A stretch of 64,000 nucleotides of DNA, taken from NCBI RefSeq assembly GCF_008761635.1, contig NZ_CP044344.1:3720001-3784000 (forward strand), given 5' to 3'. The translations under genes and the position numbers were made by a program. This stretch comes from Nocardioides cynanchi. Lineage in GTDB: Bacteria > Actinomycetota > Actinomycetes > Propionibacteriales > Nocardioidaceae. The notes below the pieces were generated by a model, which made no database searches, was not told where the DNA came from, and saw nothing but the letters and a program-made list of their open reading frames with translations. Shown here one piece after another: positions 7,171 to 16,787 of the stretch. Within the stretch, counting starts at the first letter, position 1. The number at the start of each line of letters is the position of its first letter.

Positions 7171-10100
7171 CCCGAAGATCAGCACCTACCGCGAAGTTGT
7201 CCCGTACATCTACTCGTGGCGCACCCCAGACGTACCGAAGTACGACGGGTGGGAGAAGATCGGGTACACCGAGCAGGAGTCGGCTGACAAGCGCATCAAC
7301 CAGCAGGCATCCCAGCTCAACATCACGAAGATCAAGGTCTGGGCGTACAGGGCGGCGTTCATCACCGAGGACGGCGGGTCGTTCCGCGACAGCGACTTCC
7401 ACGCCTTCCTCAAGCAACAGGGCATCCCACGCGAGTTCGACCCCAACGCCACCCCGCACCGCACGGAGTGGCACAAGTTCGCCGGCGCCCCGAACACCAG
7501 CCAGCAGTACTTCTTCGAGTTCGCCTCGAAATCCTTCACCACACCGCTCGCTGCATCGCAGGACGACTACACGTTGCGGCCCGAGCAGCAGCAGGCGGTC
7601 AGCCAGGCGATGACGGCGTTCGGCCCGCACGGGTCCGGCGAGGTGCTCTGGAACGCGAAGCCGCGATTCGGCAAGACGCTGACGACGTACGACCTGATGC
7701 GGAAGATGGACGTCAAGCGTGCCCTGATCGTCACCAATCGCCCGGCCATCGCCAACTCCTGGTTTGACGACTACCAGCGGTTCATTGGCCACCAGACCAG
7801 CTACCAGTTCGTGTCCGACTCGCCGTCGCTCGCCCAACGCAGCCCGATGACCCGCGAACAGTGGAAGGCGTACTCACTGGAGCAGGTCGACCAGGACCCC
7901 CGCATCATCGATTTCGTCTCGCTCCAGGACCTCAAGGGATCGCAGTACTTCGGCGGCTCCTTCGACAAGCTCAAGCACATCGCGGACGCTGACTGGGACT
8001 TGCTCGTCATCGACGAAGCCCACGAAGGCGTCGACACGACGAAGACCGACGTGGCCTTCAACCAGATCAAGCGCAAGCACACGTTGCACCTGTCGGGCAC
8101 ACCGTTCAAGGCGTTGGCGTCGGGTCGCTTCGGAGAGGACCAGATCTTCAACTGGACCTACGAGAACGAGCAAACGGCCAAGGAGCAGTGGTCCGACGGG
8201 ACGCAGGACAACCCATACGCCCAGCTCCCGACCCTCAACCTGCTGACCTACCAGCTCTCCCGCATGGTCACCGACCGGCTCGCCGAAGGCGTCGCACTCG
8301 ACGAAGAGAAGGGGAACGTCGACTACACGTTCGACCTGGCTGAGTTCTTCTCCACCAAGGACAATGGCTACTTCGTCTACGAAGCTGACGTAGCGCGATT
8401 CCTGGACGCGCTTACGACGCAGGAGAAGTATCCGTTCTCCACCCCGAAGCTGCGTGACGAGATTAGGCACTCGTTCTGGCTGCTCAACCGGGTCGCCTCC
8501 GCCAAGGCGCTGGAGCGGATGCTCAAGAAGCACCCTGTCTTTAGCGAGTACACAGTCATCCTGGCGGCCGGCGACGGCCGGCCCCACACAGACGCCGGTG
8601 ATGGGCTGGACGAGGACGCCGATGACTCAGTGACCGTGGGCAAGTCCCTAGACAAGGTCCGCGCAGCCATCGCGAAGGCGGAGGCCGACGGCGGCAAGAC
8701 GATCACGCTGTCGGTGGGTCAGCTCACGACGGGCGTGACGGTGCCGGAGTGGACGGCGGTCATCATGCTGTCCAACTTGTCTTCGCCGGCTCTCTACATG
8801 CAGGCGGCGTTCCGGTCTCAGAACCAGTGCATGTTCATGCGGGGCGACAAGGTCTACCAGAAGAAGAACGCCTACATCTTCGACTTCGCCCCCGAGCGCA
8901 CGCTGACAATCTTTGACGCGTTCGCGAACAACCTTGCCCCGCACCCACCGATCGATGCCGGTGAGCGCAGGGAGAACATCCGTCGGCTGCTGAACTTCTT
9001 CCCCATCCTGGGCGAGGACACCGAGGGCCGCATGATTGCGCTCGACGCCGCTCAGGTGCTCACGTTCCCGCAGGTGTTTAAGGCCCGTGAGGTCGTTCGG
9101 CGGGGCTTCCTGTCGAACCTCCTGTTCGCGAATGTGTCCGGCATCTTCCGGGCTGTCGAGCACTTCCAGGACATCCTCAACCAGCTCCCCGTCGCCAAGG
9201 AGAAGAAGGTCGAGAAAGGCAAGCCGGTCGAGGTCTCGGTCCCGCCACCGACCACGGACGCAGACGGAAACGTTCAGGTCGACGTCGGCACCGTCATCAA
9301 CCCCAAGGTCGCCGAGCTGGGCAAGCCGGTCTACTCCGACGAGGACGTGCCGCCGCTCGACCCGGCCACGACGAAGGCGGCCGAGGCGGCTAAGCAGATT
9401 GCCGCGATCGTCACAGAGAAGGCGCGCGGGACACGGACCAAGGCCGCGGCCGAGTACGGCATGACAGCCACGCAGATCCAGAACGACGAGAGAGCCACCG
9501 AGGCGCAGGTGAAGGCCAAGGTGGAACGCGCGTACGTCGACCATCAGATCGCGCTCAGCCACATCGACGCCGAAGCCAAGGAAGCGGCGACCGAAGCCGA
9601 GTTCCAGGCGGTCGAGGCGAAGAAGGCCGAGGCGAAGGCCGAACTCGACGCACAGGTGCTCTCAATCTTCCACAACACGCTCGACACCGTCACCGAGACC
9701 GTCGTCAAGCGAGAGGAGACCAAGAAGGCCCAGAAGCAGGTCGACAAGACGATGGATGCGGCCCGCGACCACCTGCGCGGTTTCGCACGGACCATCCCGA
9801 TGTTCCTCATGGCCTATGGCGACCGGAACATCACCCTTGCCAGCTTCGACGACTACACCCCGGACGACGTGTTCCACGAGATCACGGGGATCACCGAGGA
9901 GGACTTCCGCAAGCTCCGCGACGGCCGCGAGGTCTCCGACCCAACGACCGGTGTAGTCACTAAGGTTCCGGGCCTGTTCGATGAGGCAGTGTTCAACCAG
10001 GCGATCCAGGAGTTTCTCAACAAGAAGGACGAGCTCTCCGACTACTTCGACCCCGCGCTCACCGAGGACATCTTCGCGTACATCCCGCAACAGAAGACCT

Positions 10101-10495
10101 CGCTCGTTTTCACGCCGAAGCCGGTCGTGCAGATGATGTGCGACACGCTAGAGGCCGAGAACCCGGGCATCTTCTCCGACCCAGACAAGACGTTCGCCGA
10201 CCTGTTCTCCACCGCCGGCCTGTTCCTGATGGAACTCGTGCGCCGGCTCGACAAGGGTCTGACCAAGACCTTCCCCGACCAGGACGAGCGGCTCCGGCAC
10301 ATACTGACGCGGCAGGTGTTCGAGATGAGCCACAACGAGATACTGCACGACATCACCTTGGAGGCCGTCAGCGGCGGAGTGCCGGATCGTCGAGCCTGGC
10401 TAGAGAATTCTGGGCACTTCCGGGTTGGCAACCTCGCCCGCATGACCCCCGAGGAACGAGAACAGATCGTGGACGACATGCTGGGAGACGACTGA
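7163..10495 (+). CDS. Restriction-type SF2 helicase with GIY-YIG-like N-terminus and methylase C-terminus
   Basis: 1110 aa. Residues about 10-90 read PYIYSW...EKIGYT...DKRINQ, the YIY/KIG(Y)T/Arg pattern of the T5orf172/GIY-YIG nuclease fold. An SF2 motor follows: Walker A AKPRFGKT (165-172), DEAH in LLVIDEAHEG (284-287), SAT-like LHLSGTPFKA, and a C-terminal RecA half with TTGVTVPEW and LYMQAAFRSQNQ. About 760-890 is highly charged helix. The C-terminus (about 969-1110) carries FTPKPVVQMMCDTLE and DLFSTAGLFLMELVRRL, a methyltransferase motif X and a degenerate motif I. So one protein joins putative cleavage, translocation and half of a methylase. ATG 7163 is chosen because the domain begins there and it overlaps the previous stop; the next gene starts 1 nt after its stop. 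Confidence 0.82.
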   Translation: MASPKISTYREVVPYIYSWRTPDVPKYDGWEKIGYTEQESADKRINQQASQLNITKIKVWAYRAAFITEDGGSFRDSDFHAFLKQQGIPREFDPNATPHRTEWHKFAGAPNTSQQYFFEFASKSFTTPLAASQDDYTLRPEQQQAVSQAMTAFGPHGSGEVLWNAKPRFGKTLTTYDLMRKMDVKRALIVTNRPAIANSWFDDYQRFIGHQTSYQFVSDSPSLAQRSPMTREQWKAYSLEQVDQDPRIIDFVSLQDLKGSQYFGGSFDKLKHIADADWDLLVIDEAHEGVDTTKTDVAFNQIKRKHTLHLSGTPFKALASGRFGEDQIFNWTYENEQTAKEQWSDGTQDNPYAQLPTLNLLTYQLSRMVTDRLAEGVALDEEKGNVDYTFDLAEFFSTKDNGYFVYEADVARFLDALTTQEKYPFSTPKLRDEIRHSFWLLNRVASAKALERMLKKHPVFSEYTVILAAGDGRPHTDAGDGLDEDADDSVTVGKSLDKVRAAIAKAEADGGKTITLSVGQLTTGVTVPEWTAVIMLSNLSSPALYMQAAFRSQNQCMFMRGDKVYQKKNAYIFDFAPERTLTIFDAFANNLAPHPPIDAGERRENIRRLLNFFPILGEDTEGRMIALDAAQVLTFPQVFKAREVVRRGFLSNLLFANVSGIFRAVEHFQDILNQLPVAKEKKVEKGKPVEVSVPPPTTDADGNVQVDVGTVINPKVAELGKPVYSDEDVPPLDPATTKAAEAAKQIAAIVTEKARGTRTKAAAEYGMTATQIQNDERATEAQVKAKVERAYVDHQIALSHIDAEAKEAATEAEFQAVEAKKAEAKAELDAQVLSIFHNTLDTVTETVVKREETKKAQKQVDKTMDAARDHLRGFARTIPMFLMAYGDRNITLASFDDYTPDDVFHEITGITEEDFRKLRDGREVSDPTTGVVTKVPGLFDEAVFNQAIQEFLNKKDELSDYFDPALTEDIFAYIPQQKTSLVFTPKPVVQMMCDTLEAENPGIFSDPDKTFADLFSTAGLFLMELVRRLDKGLTKTFPDQDERLRHILTRQVFEMSHNEILHDITLEAVSGGVPDRRAWLENSGHFRVGNLARMTPEEREQIVDDMLGDD

Positions 10496-10496
10496 C

Positions 10497-11531
10497 ATGG
10501 CCAAGAAGTTCGACGTCGTCATCGGTAACCCTCCCTACCAGGAGGAAGCCCAAGGCGAGGGCAAACGCGACACCCCCGTCTACCACCTGTTCATGGACGC
10601 GGCCTACGAGCTAGGGACCAAGGCCGTCCTCATCACCCCGGCACGCTTCCTGTTCAACGCGGGTTTCACGCCGAAGGCTTGGAACGAGAAGATGCTCACC
10701 GACCCGCATCTCACTGTGCCGATCTACGTCCGCGACAGCTCGGAACTGTTTCCGGGCACCAAGATTCGCGCAGGAATCGCCGTGACGTACCGAGACGCGG
10801 AGCGCGCCGCCGAACCTATCGAGACGTTCACGGCCTATCCCGAGTTGAACACGATCCTGCACAAGGTCCGCGAGTCAGGGACAGCGTTCATCGAGTCGCT
10901 TGGGATCACGAGCTCACGTTCTTACCGCTATACGGACAAGCTCTACGACGACCACCCTGAAGCGCGCGCCCTTCGCCCTGAAGGCAACGCTGCGCTGGTC
11001 AACACGAATGCCTTTGAGCAGTTCTCGTTCCTTTATCACGCCGATCCGCCGTCGGACGGTTTCGATTACGTTCAGGTCCTCGGAGTGATCAAGAACAAGC
11101 GGTTTCGCCGTTGGATCCGTAGCGACTACATCGCCGGCCCGGAGAGTTTCGGCAGGTACAAAGTTGCGCTCCCGAAGGCTAACGAGACCAACAAGTTTGG
11201 CTGGATGGCGGCCCCCGAGGTCGTGGAGCCAGGTGTCGCTGTTACCCAGACGTTCCTGACCATCGGCTCGTTCGCGACCGAAGCGGAGGCGAAGGCATGC
11301 TTCGCCTACGTGAAGACGAAGTTCGCCCGAGCCATGCTCTACGTACTCAAGGTGACCCAGGACAACCCTCGCGCCACCTGGAAGTTCGTCCCGGCCCAGG
11401 ACTTCACGACGGCATCAGACATCGACTGGACCAAGTCGATCCCCGAGATCGACGCCCAACTCTGCGAGAAGTACCGCCTTGATCCTGAGGAGACCGCCTT
11501 TGTCGAGGGCAAGGTCGCGTCGATGGAATGA
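10497..11531 (+). CDS. Eco57I-family DNA methyltransferase catalytic/target-recognition subunit
   Basis: 344 aa beginning almost directly with the catalytic motif: KKFDVVIGNPPYQEEAQ (motif IV, NPPY). Then KAVLITPARFLFNAGFTPKAW (motif V/VI region) follows. The C-terminal half is the usual target-recognition/TRD part of the family (KNKRFRRWIRSDYI..., RYKVALPKANETNKFGWM). Motifs X and I are missing from this chain. They occur at the end of the preceding helicase and in the 217-aa protein at 6517. It therefore most likely assembles with one or both of these to methylate adenine-N6. It lies 1 nt after the helicase stop and is the last intact gene of the plus-strand operon. Confidence 0.8.
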   Translation: MAKKFDVVIGNPPYQEEAQGEGKRDTPVYHLFMDAAYELGTKAVLITPARFLFNAGFTPKAWNEKMLTDPHLTVPIYVRDSSELFPGTKIRAGIAVTYRDAERAAEPIETFTAYPELNTILHKVRESGTAFIESLGITSSRSYRYTDKLYDDHPEARALRPEGNAALVNTNAFEQFSFLYHADPPSDGFDYVQVLGVIKNKRFRRWIRSDYIAGPESFGRYKVALPKANETNKFGWMAAPEVVEPGVAVTQTFLTIGSFATEAEAKACFAYVKTKFARAMLYVLKVTQDNPRATWKFVPAQDFTTASDIDWTKSIPEIDAQLCEKYRLDPEETAFVEGKVASME

Positions 11532-11942
11532 TCGCCGGAGCAGCGGGCCCACGCGGCACCGAACAGAGCCAACTCCCGAGGTTCTGCGATCGATCGTCGG
11601 CTGCACGACCAGACGCGAGCGTTGGCCGACCGGGTCATGGAGATGTTGGTCGAAGGCACGAGAAGACGGACACTTGTTCGACCTGTTCTTCGCCAAGCCG
11701 GACTTGCAGGCGATGCTCCTGCAGTACCTCGCCAGCATCTAAGACGAGTGCCGCGCCGAAGTAGAGTGGCTGACCGCTTGCCACACCAGCGCACCAGAGG
11801 GTCAGGGGTCGGGAAGAGCACCGGAGACCCGATCCGGTCGCCTTCGTCGCGACTGCCAGGAAGACAGCGACCAGATCCGAACTCCAAGGTGGAGCCGTAT
11901 CGGATCTTCCATTGGGGCGGCGTACCCTTGGCAGCAAGGGCC
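11532..11942. other. Gap between the convergent R-M and defence operons
   Basis: 411 bp between two converging operons. Apart from the broken coding remnant at about 11560-11770, nothing recognisable is seen: no clear terminator with a T-run, and the short ORFs here are frame shadows. Composition matches the island rather than the chromosome. Confidence 0.5.
11560..11770 (+). pseudogene. Frameshifted C-terminal remnant of an unidentified protein
   Basis: Two reading frames together give a sensible protein end: DRRLHDQTRALADRVMEMLVEG in one frame, then (after a shift near 11660) REDGHLFDLFFAKPDLQAML and LQYLASI in another, stopped by TAA where a TAC codon would continue as YDECRAE. The pattern (frameshift plus nonsense) is that of a decayed gene. 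The parent family is not recognised; it could be the missing end of another R-M component. Confidence 0.35.
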
Positions 11943-14900
11943 CTACGGTGCCATGTGGGTCCTTCGGGCCTGGGGGACGTCGGGAGTCGAAACGTAGGCT
12001 TGGCCTACGCTGAGCTTTTCGATCTCTAGGCTGAGATCTTGACCGGTGCGCCCCCGTAGATAGCCGGCGACCTGCTTGCTGGCCGGGAAATTGGTGCGGA
12101 AGACGATCTTGGTGCCCGCATTTCCCACGACATCCTTATGGAAGTCGGCCGCTCCCTGGCTCGCCACGACAATGACTACGCCGTATTTCCTGCCCTCTTT
12201 CATCAGCTTCGGGAGAGTGACGTCCTTCGCCAGACGGTGTGCCTCATCGAGTACGACGGCGAGCTTGAGCTTCCCGTCCTGCGGCCACTGGAACATGTCG
12301 CGGTAGACCTTTCGTAGCAGGAAGGCTCCGGCCGCCAGTTGCACCTGCTCTAGCGTGATGGAGCTGACGTCGATGACCATGCCGCTTGCGCGCGGGTCGA
12401 ACGTGCCAACTGCATCTTCCGCGAACAGCCCGAAGTCGGTTAGCGGCCGGATGCGTTCGCGGGCGTGCTTGCCCTTCGCTGCGGCCTCGATGGCTTCGAG
12501 CTTGTCGGCGAAATGCTCGACTGTGGGCGCCTGCGGAGTCGTGCCGTCGACGACATCTTTGTAGGCCTCCTGAATGGCCTTGTACACGTGCGATTGCTGG
12601 ATTTCTCCCAGACTCGCGACGTAGGCGACTATCTCGGCCGTCTCGAACGCCAAGGAGTTGAGCACCGGGCCTGTCTCGAGGACGCCTTCGAAGGGGCTGA
12701 AGGGGAGCCCGTGGCTGGCGTCGATCACGCTGGCACCCGGTGGCGGGTCGGTGGCCATGTCACCGTGGAAGTCCAACAGCAGCGACGGCAAGCCCGCTTC
12801 GGAGAACGCACGAACGATGCGTCGGGTCGTCACCGACTTGCCCTGTCCAGGTATGCCGACGACGAAGGCGTGCGGGCTGCCCTTAGTGCTCACCGACCAG
12901 ACGACATCGCCTCCCTGACCGTCCTTGCCCAGCACGACGTCCAGCGTCACTGCCGAGGTCGTCGTCGAGGCGGGAGTGAGCTTCAGTTCGGGCTCCGGGA
13001 CAGCTTCAGGTTCGAGTTCAGGGACGGGTTGGGGCTCGGCTCCCGGTTCGGGTTCGGCTTCGGCCCTTGCCTCCGAGCTTGGCGTCGCCGGCGTCTCGTC
13101 GAGCGTTTCGTCCTCGGCGTCCTCGGGGAGCACGAACGCATCGTCGCGCTGCGGGTCGAACTTCGTGGAGAAACCGGCCTGGCCCAGGTCGGCGGCGGTC
13201 AATACGGCGATCGGGACCTGACGGTGCTGCGCCGGGATGCCTGCCGCACCGTGGAGGCTGATGACGTAACCGTGCAAAGAGATCTCCACGGGCGCGCCGG
13301 TCTCGAGATGCCGGTCGATCAGCTTGTGGACACCTGCGAGCTTTTCCGGTGACAGCGTGCCGCTCACCGCGGCCCGCTCGGCGTAGTAGTGCAGCATGCC
13401 GGCGAGCCGCGCACGCTGGAGCGCGGCGTCGACACGCGGGGGGTCGGTCGCGAAGAACCTTGACACCAGCAGGCGCTTGGTCTCCTCGAGCTGGTCGACA
13501 ATGTCGTCGGCGAGCTGTGTTGGGAGCGCCGCCGCCTTACGGGACTTCACCTCGACACACTCGATCCGCAGGCCGTTGCGCAGCACCCGCACCAGCAGGA
13601 GGTCGCACCGTCGCGCCGCATGATCAACTTCGCGTGCTTGCCGTCCAAAGATCTCGTCGTGTGAGTCGACAGGAACGATAATGGTGTCGTCCAGCTTCCT
13701 GCGGGCATCCAGGTGAGCCACGAGGGCGGCAAGGCTCACCGCTTCTCGCGCGAAGGATTCGCTTCCTTGCAGCCTCAGCACGAGGCGGCCGGAGATCGTG
13801 AGCAGCTTGTCGATGACCAGGGTTATCGACTGGTCGAGAGCGTCGAGGCCGAGCTCCTCCATCGCGTGCCCGAGGATTTGGGCGACTTCGGTGCGATGTT
13901 TCGTCGTCACCGTTAGGCGGTGGCTGAGCCCCTCGATGAAGTCCGGGGCGTAGTCGAGCATGTAGCTGTGACTGCCGAGTCCGATCGCGATTGGGTCTTC
14001 GTACAAGTCGAGCCCGACGAAGCGGTCGAGCGTCAGAACCCAGTCCGACAACTCGTGAAGCACGCGGATCGCCTGTAGGCCGTCGGGTTCGATCCCGATC
14101 CGCAACGCCGGAGGGGCGTGCAAGCCGAGTGTGGAGCCGAGCGCTGCCTGATGTGACTTGTGCGTCTCCACGACAGCTCGCCCTGGAGCCTCCGGTGTCG
14201 AGGCCAGCGCCGGTGACGCCAACCAACCCGGTTTGCCATCGACGGCCACTCGCGTCGTGATGACCGGTGTGAGCAGGTCGTGAAATGCCGTGAACCGGTC
14301 CGACCCCTCGTCAACAGCTGGGGCGAGTTCGAGTGTCGCCACATCCTGGATCAGCGCAACGTGGGCGGCACGATCGTCGGTAACGAGCGCCCCTGGCTCA
14401 CGCATCGCGAGCCCGAGGGGTGGCGCCAGGTGGCTCTGACGCCCCGGCACCTGGGCGAGCTGCAGAGTGTGCTGCAGCTGCGCCAGTCGCGGCAGCGGAG
14501 CGGCGAAGCCGGCGTGACGGCCGTAGGCAACGACTTCCACTCGCGGCGGGGCCGCGGATGCAACTTCGTCAGCCGCGGCCGCGACGTCGACGAGCGATTC
14601 GACAGCCAGGCCGAGCACTTCGCCGTCGCCGGGGTTCATCGCAGCGAGGCGAAGTGCCTGCACTTCCGGGTGCGACTGGCGGAAGTCCCTGAGTCGGCTC
14701 GACACCATCTGGGCGACGGAGTCCAGCGCCTTCGATTCGCGCGGCATATCCAAGGCGGCGTAGACGACCGACGCCACCGCTTCGGGGGCAGCGAGATTGG
14801 GCTCGAGGAGGACAGCCGAGCCAAAGGCGACCTCGTCGAAGTAGACGAGGACCTTGCCGTCGGCGTTGGGGCCGGCAAAGGGGAGGTTCGTCGGCCGTAC

Positions 14901-16787
14901 GCGGGCGAAAAGCGCCTCGTCGACCACCAAGCGGCGAGCCTTCGCGCCGCCGAGCGAAACGAGGTCCGTGCACCACGTTTCGACGACACCGTAGTGCGCC
15001 GCGATCCAGCCGAGCCGGAGTGGGTGGATCGGCAACACGACGACGGCCCGCTCGGTGCCGACCGACGTACCCACTTCCAGTGACAGGGTGTCGAGCCGCA
15101 GCAGCGCTTCCCGCAGCGCCCCGTCGGAGGAATCGAGGGCACGCTTGTAGGTCTGCACGTAGTCGAGTGCTGCCTGCCGAGCGGCCGCGTCCCAGCGGAA
15201 GACCTCAGGCACGTCATGGGGAGCGCCCTGCGCGAGAAGCGTGAGAAGCTCCTTGCGCTTCTTGGAGAACGCCAAGGGGAGGTCCCAGCGCTGCACTGTC
15301 ACGTCGGCAGGGTCGATGGGGTCGCCGTACTCGGAGGTCGCCTCTAACGCCGTGACGCTGGGTTCGGCGATCACGCGGCGCTGTAGTTGCACCAGGATCG
15401 GTGCGATTCGCACCTGTGCCCCCAGGTGCTTCCCGATCCGTACCGAGAAGACCCGACCGCCGAAGTCCCACGCCTGCATGTCGACGTCGGTGTTCAAGGC
15501 ACCGGAGAGCACCGCGTGCAGCTGGGCCTCCGCCAAGGAGCCCGCTGAAGGTTGGCGGGTCAGCCGTTCCGCTAGTGACTCCTCGAAGATGACTTCGAAT
15601 TGGTCACTGTCCCTGACCGCCGGCGTCCCGTCTGTGAGCAGCATCGGGGTGCCGTTGGCGTCGAGTGCGGTGATGCGAACGACGAACAATGCGCCCGCCG
15701 CGAGGTCGTCGGCACCCAGCTCAAGTTTCAGGGTGGCGGACAGGCGTGTGCCCTTGATCTTGGTCTCGAGCGTGGAGGGAGTACCGTCATCGCGGAGGTC
15801 CTCCGGTGGCAGGAGTTCGAGAAGCCAGTTTGCGACGTCGCTTGGCTTGCCCGGCCGAGTCTTCCACCGGAGTCCGATCGAGCTCGGGTTGTCCTGTGAC
15901 GTCTGCACGAAGAGGGCTCCGTCGTCCGTCGCCTGTAGCTTGCTGAAGGCCTCTACGCCGCCGTCCGGTTTGGTGAAACTGTCTAGCTGAAGATCAATGA
16001 GCGCGGACTCGACCTCGCTATCGAGTGGTATGCCGGCGAGGGTGATGCCGTGTTCCTCGAACAGCTTGCGCGTCCAGCCGATCGTGTCGCGGAGATCGGC
16101 GACCGCGGGATTAAGCACCCCGACCAGCTTCTCGAATACCTCTCCCTGGGCGACGCGAGCCTTGCGCAGTCGCTCGCGGACCGTCGCGGTCGCCACGGCA
16201 GGCCTAGCCACCTGGGCGACCAGATCGGCATTGCGATCCAGATTGGCTCGCAGCTGCGGCGGCTCCGACGTGTCGACGATGAGACCGACCCGCCACAACT
16301 CCTTTCCGAAGTCGGCGGAGTCTTCGGACTCCAGCACCGCTGCCAGGAAGTCGAGCCTTGCCTCGATCGGCACGCGCGACCTCCGCAGCACGAGCGTGAC
16401 GGGCAGTTCCGGCCAGCGAGATGCGACTTCGTGCTTGAGGCGCGTTGCGACCTCCTCCAGCTCTCGGACGAGGGGGAGACGTTCGAACGAGTTGTCCAGG
16501 GAGCTCGCAGCATGGGCCAGGCCGGGCGGGACCATCAGAACGAAGGCGTGGGTCTTGTCGTTGCGGATGCCGACCGCGGACTCGACCGTCACGGCGTCTT
16601 CCTGGTCTTGCACAGCAAGTACAGCGATCCGTACCTTGGCTGCGTCGACCTCCTGCCGGACGAGCGCGGCCAGTGCGAAGGCGTCCTCCTCGAGGATGTC
16701 GTCGACGCGGACACAGTGGCCCGCCTCGGCGCCCCGCACCGAGGCGACGATCCGGGAGGCGAGCGCCTCGAGCACTCGGCTTCTCAT
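11943..16787 (-). CDS. Giant HerA/FtsK-type ATPase, MAD8-like defence protein
   Basis: 1614 aa. The first 1200 residues match no fold I recognise: mixed alpha/beta with many acidic helices. A Pro/Glu-rich linker (EAEPEPGAEPQPVPELEPEA region) leads to a C-terminal HerA/FtsK motor. The motor has Walker A GIPGQGKS (1311-1318), DFHGDM, Walker B VVLDEAHRLA (D1514/E1515) and ASQGAADFHKDVVGNAGTKI (sensor/arginine region), ending in a region with NFPASKQVAGYLRG. Such ATPases translocate DNA or feed it to nucleases. Size and architecture fit MAD8 of MADS; DptH of phosphorothioate-dependent restriction has the same plan. The ATG overlaps the upstream stop (ATGA). Last gene of the operon. Confidence 0.78.
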   Translation of the reverse strand: MRSRVLEALASRIVASVRGAEAGHCVRVDDILEEDAFALAALVRQEVDAAKVRIAVLAVQDQEDAVTVESAVGIRNDKTHAFVLMVPPGLAHAASSLDNSFERLPLVRELEEVATRLKHEVASRWPELPVTLVLRRSRVPIEARLDFLAAVLESEDSADFGKELWRVGLIVDTSEPPQLRANLDRNADLVAQVARPAVATATVRERLRKARVAQGEVFEKLVGVLNPAVADLRDTIGWTRKLFEEHGITLAGIPLDSEVESALIDLQLDSFTKPDGGVEAFSKLQATDDGALFVQTSQDNPSSIGLRWKTRPGKPSDVANWLLELLPPEDLRDDGTPSTLETKIKGTRLSATLKLELGADDLAAGALFVVRITALDANGTPMLLTDGTPAVRDSDQFEVIFEESLAERLTRQPSAGSLAEAQLHAVLSGALNTDVDMQAWDFGGRVFSVRIGKHLGAQVRIAPILVQLQRRVIAEPSVTALEATSEYGDPIDPADVTVQRWDLPLAFSKKRKELLTLLAQGAPHDVPEVFRWDAAARQAALDYVQTYKRALDSSDGALREALLRLDTLSLEVGTSVGTERAVVVLPIHPLRLGWIAAHYGVVETWCTDLVSLGGAKARRLVVDEALFARVRPTNLPFAGPNADGKVLVYFDEVAFGSAVLLEPNLAAPEAVASVVYAALDMPRESKALDSVAQMVSSRLRDFRQSHPEVQALRLAAMNPGDGEVLGLAVESLVDVAAAADEVASAAPPRVEVVAYGRHAGFAAPLPRLAQLQHTLQLAQVPGRQSHLAPPLGLAMREPGALVTDDRAAHVALIQDVATLELAPAVDEGSDRFTAFHDLLTPVITTRVAVDGKPGWLASPALASTPEAPGRAVVETHKSHQAALGSTLGLHAPPALRIGIEPDGLQAIRVLHELSDWVLTLDRFVGLDLYEDPIAIGLGSHSYMLDYAPDFIEGLSHRLTVTTKHRTEVAQILGHAMEELGLDALDQSITLVIDKLLTISGRLVLRLQGSESFAREAVSLAALVAHLDARRKLDDTIIVPVDSHDEIFGRQAREVDHAARRCDLLLVRVLRNGLRIECVEVKSRKAAALPTQLADDIVDQLEETKRLLVSRFFATDPPRVDAALQRARLAGMLHYYAERAAVSGTLSPEKLAGVHKLIDRHLETGAPVEISLHGYVISLHGAAGIPAQHRQVPIAVLTAADLGQAGFSTKFDPQRDDAFVLPEDAEDETLDETPATPSSEARAEAEPEPGAEPQPVPELEPEAVPEPELKLTPASTTTSAVTLDVVLGKDGQGGDVVWSVSTKGSPHAFVVGIPGQGKSVTTRRIVRAFSEAGLPSLLLDFHGDMATDPPPGASVIDASHGLPFSPFEGVLETGPVLNSLAFETAEIVAYVASLGEIQQSHVYKAIQEAYKDVVDGTTPQAPTVEHFADKLEAIEAAAKGKHARERIRPLTDFGLFAEDAVGTFDPRASGMVIDVSSITLEQVQLAAGAFLLRKVYRDMFQWPQDGKLKLAVVLDEAHRLAKDVTLPKLMKEGRKYGVVIVVASQGAADFHKDVVGNAGTKIVFRTNFPASKQVAGYLRGRTGQDLSLEIEKLSVGQAYVSTPDVPQARRTHMAP

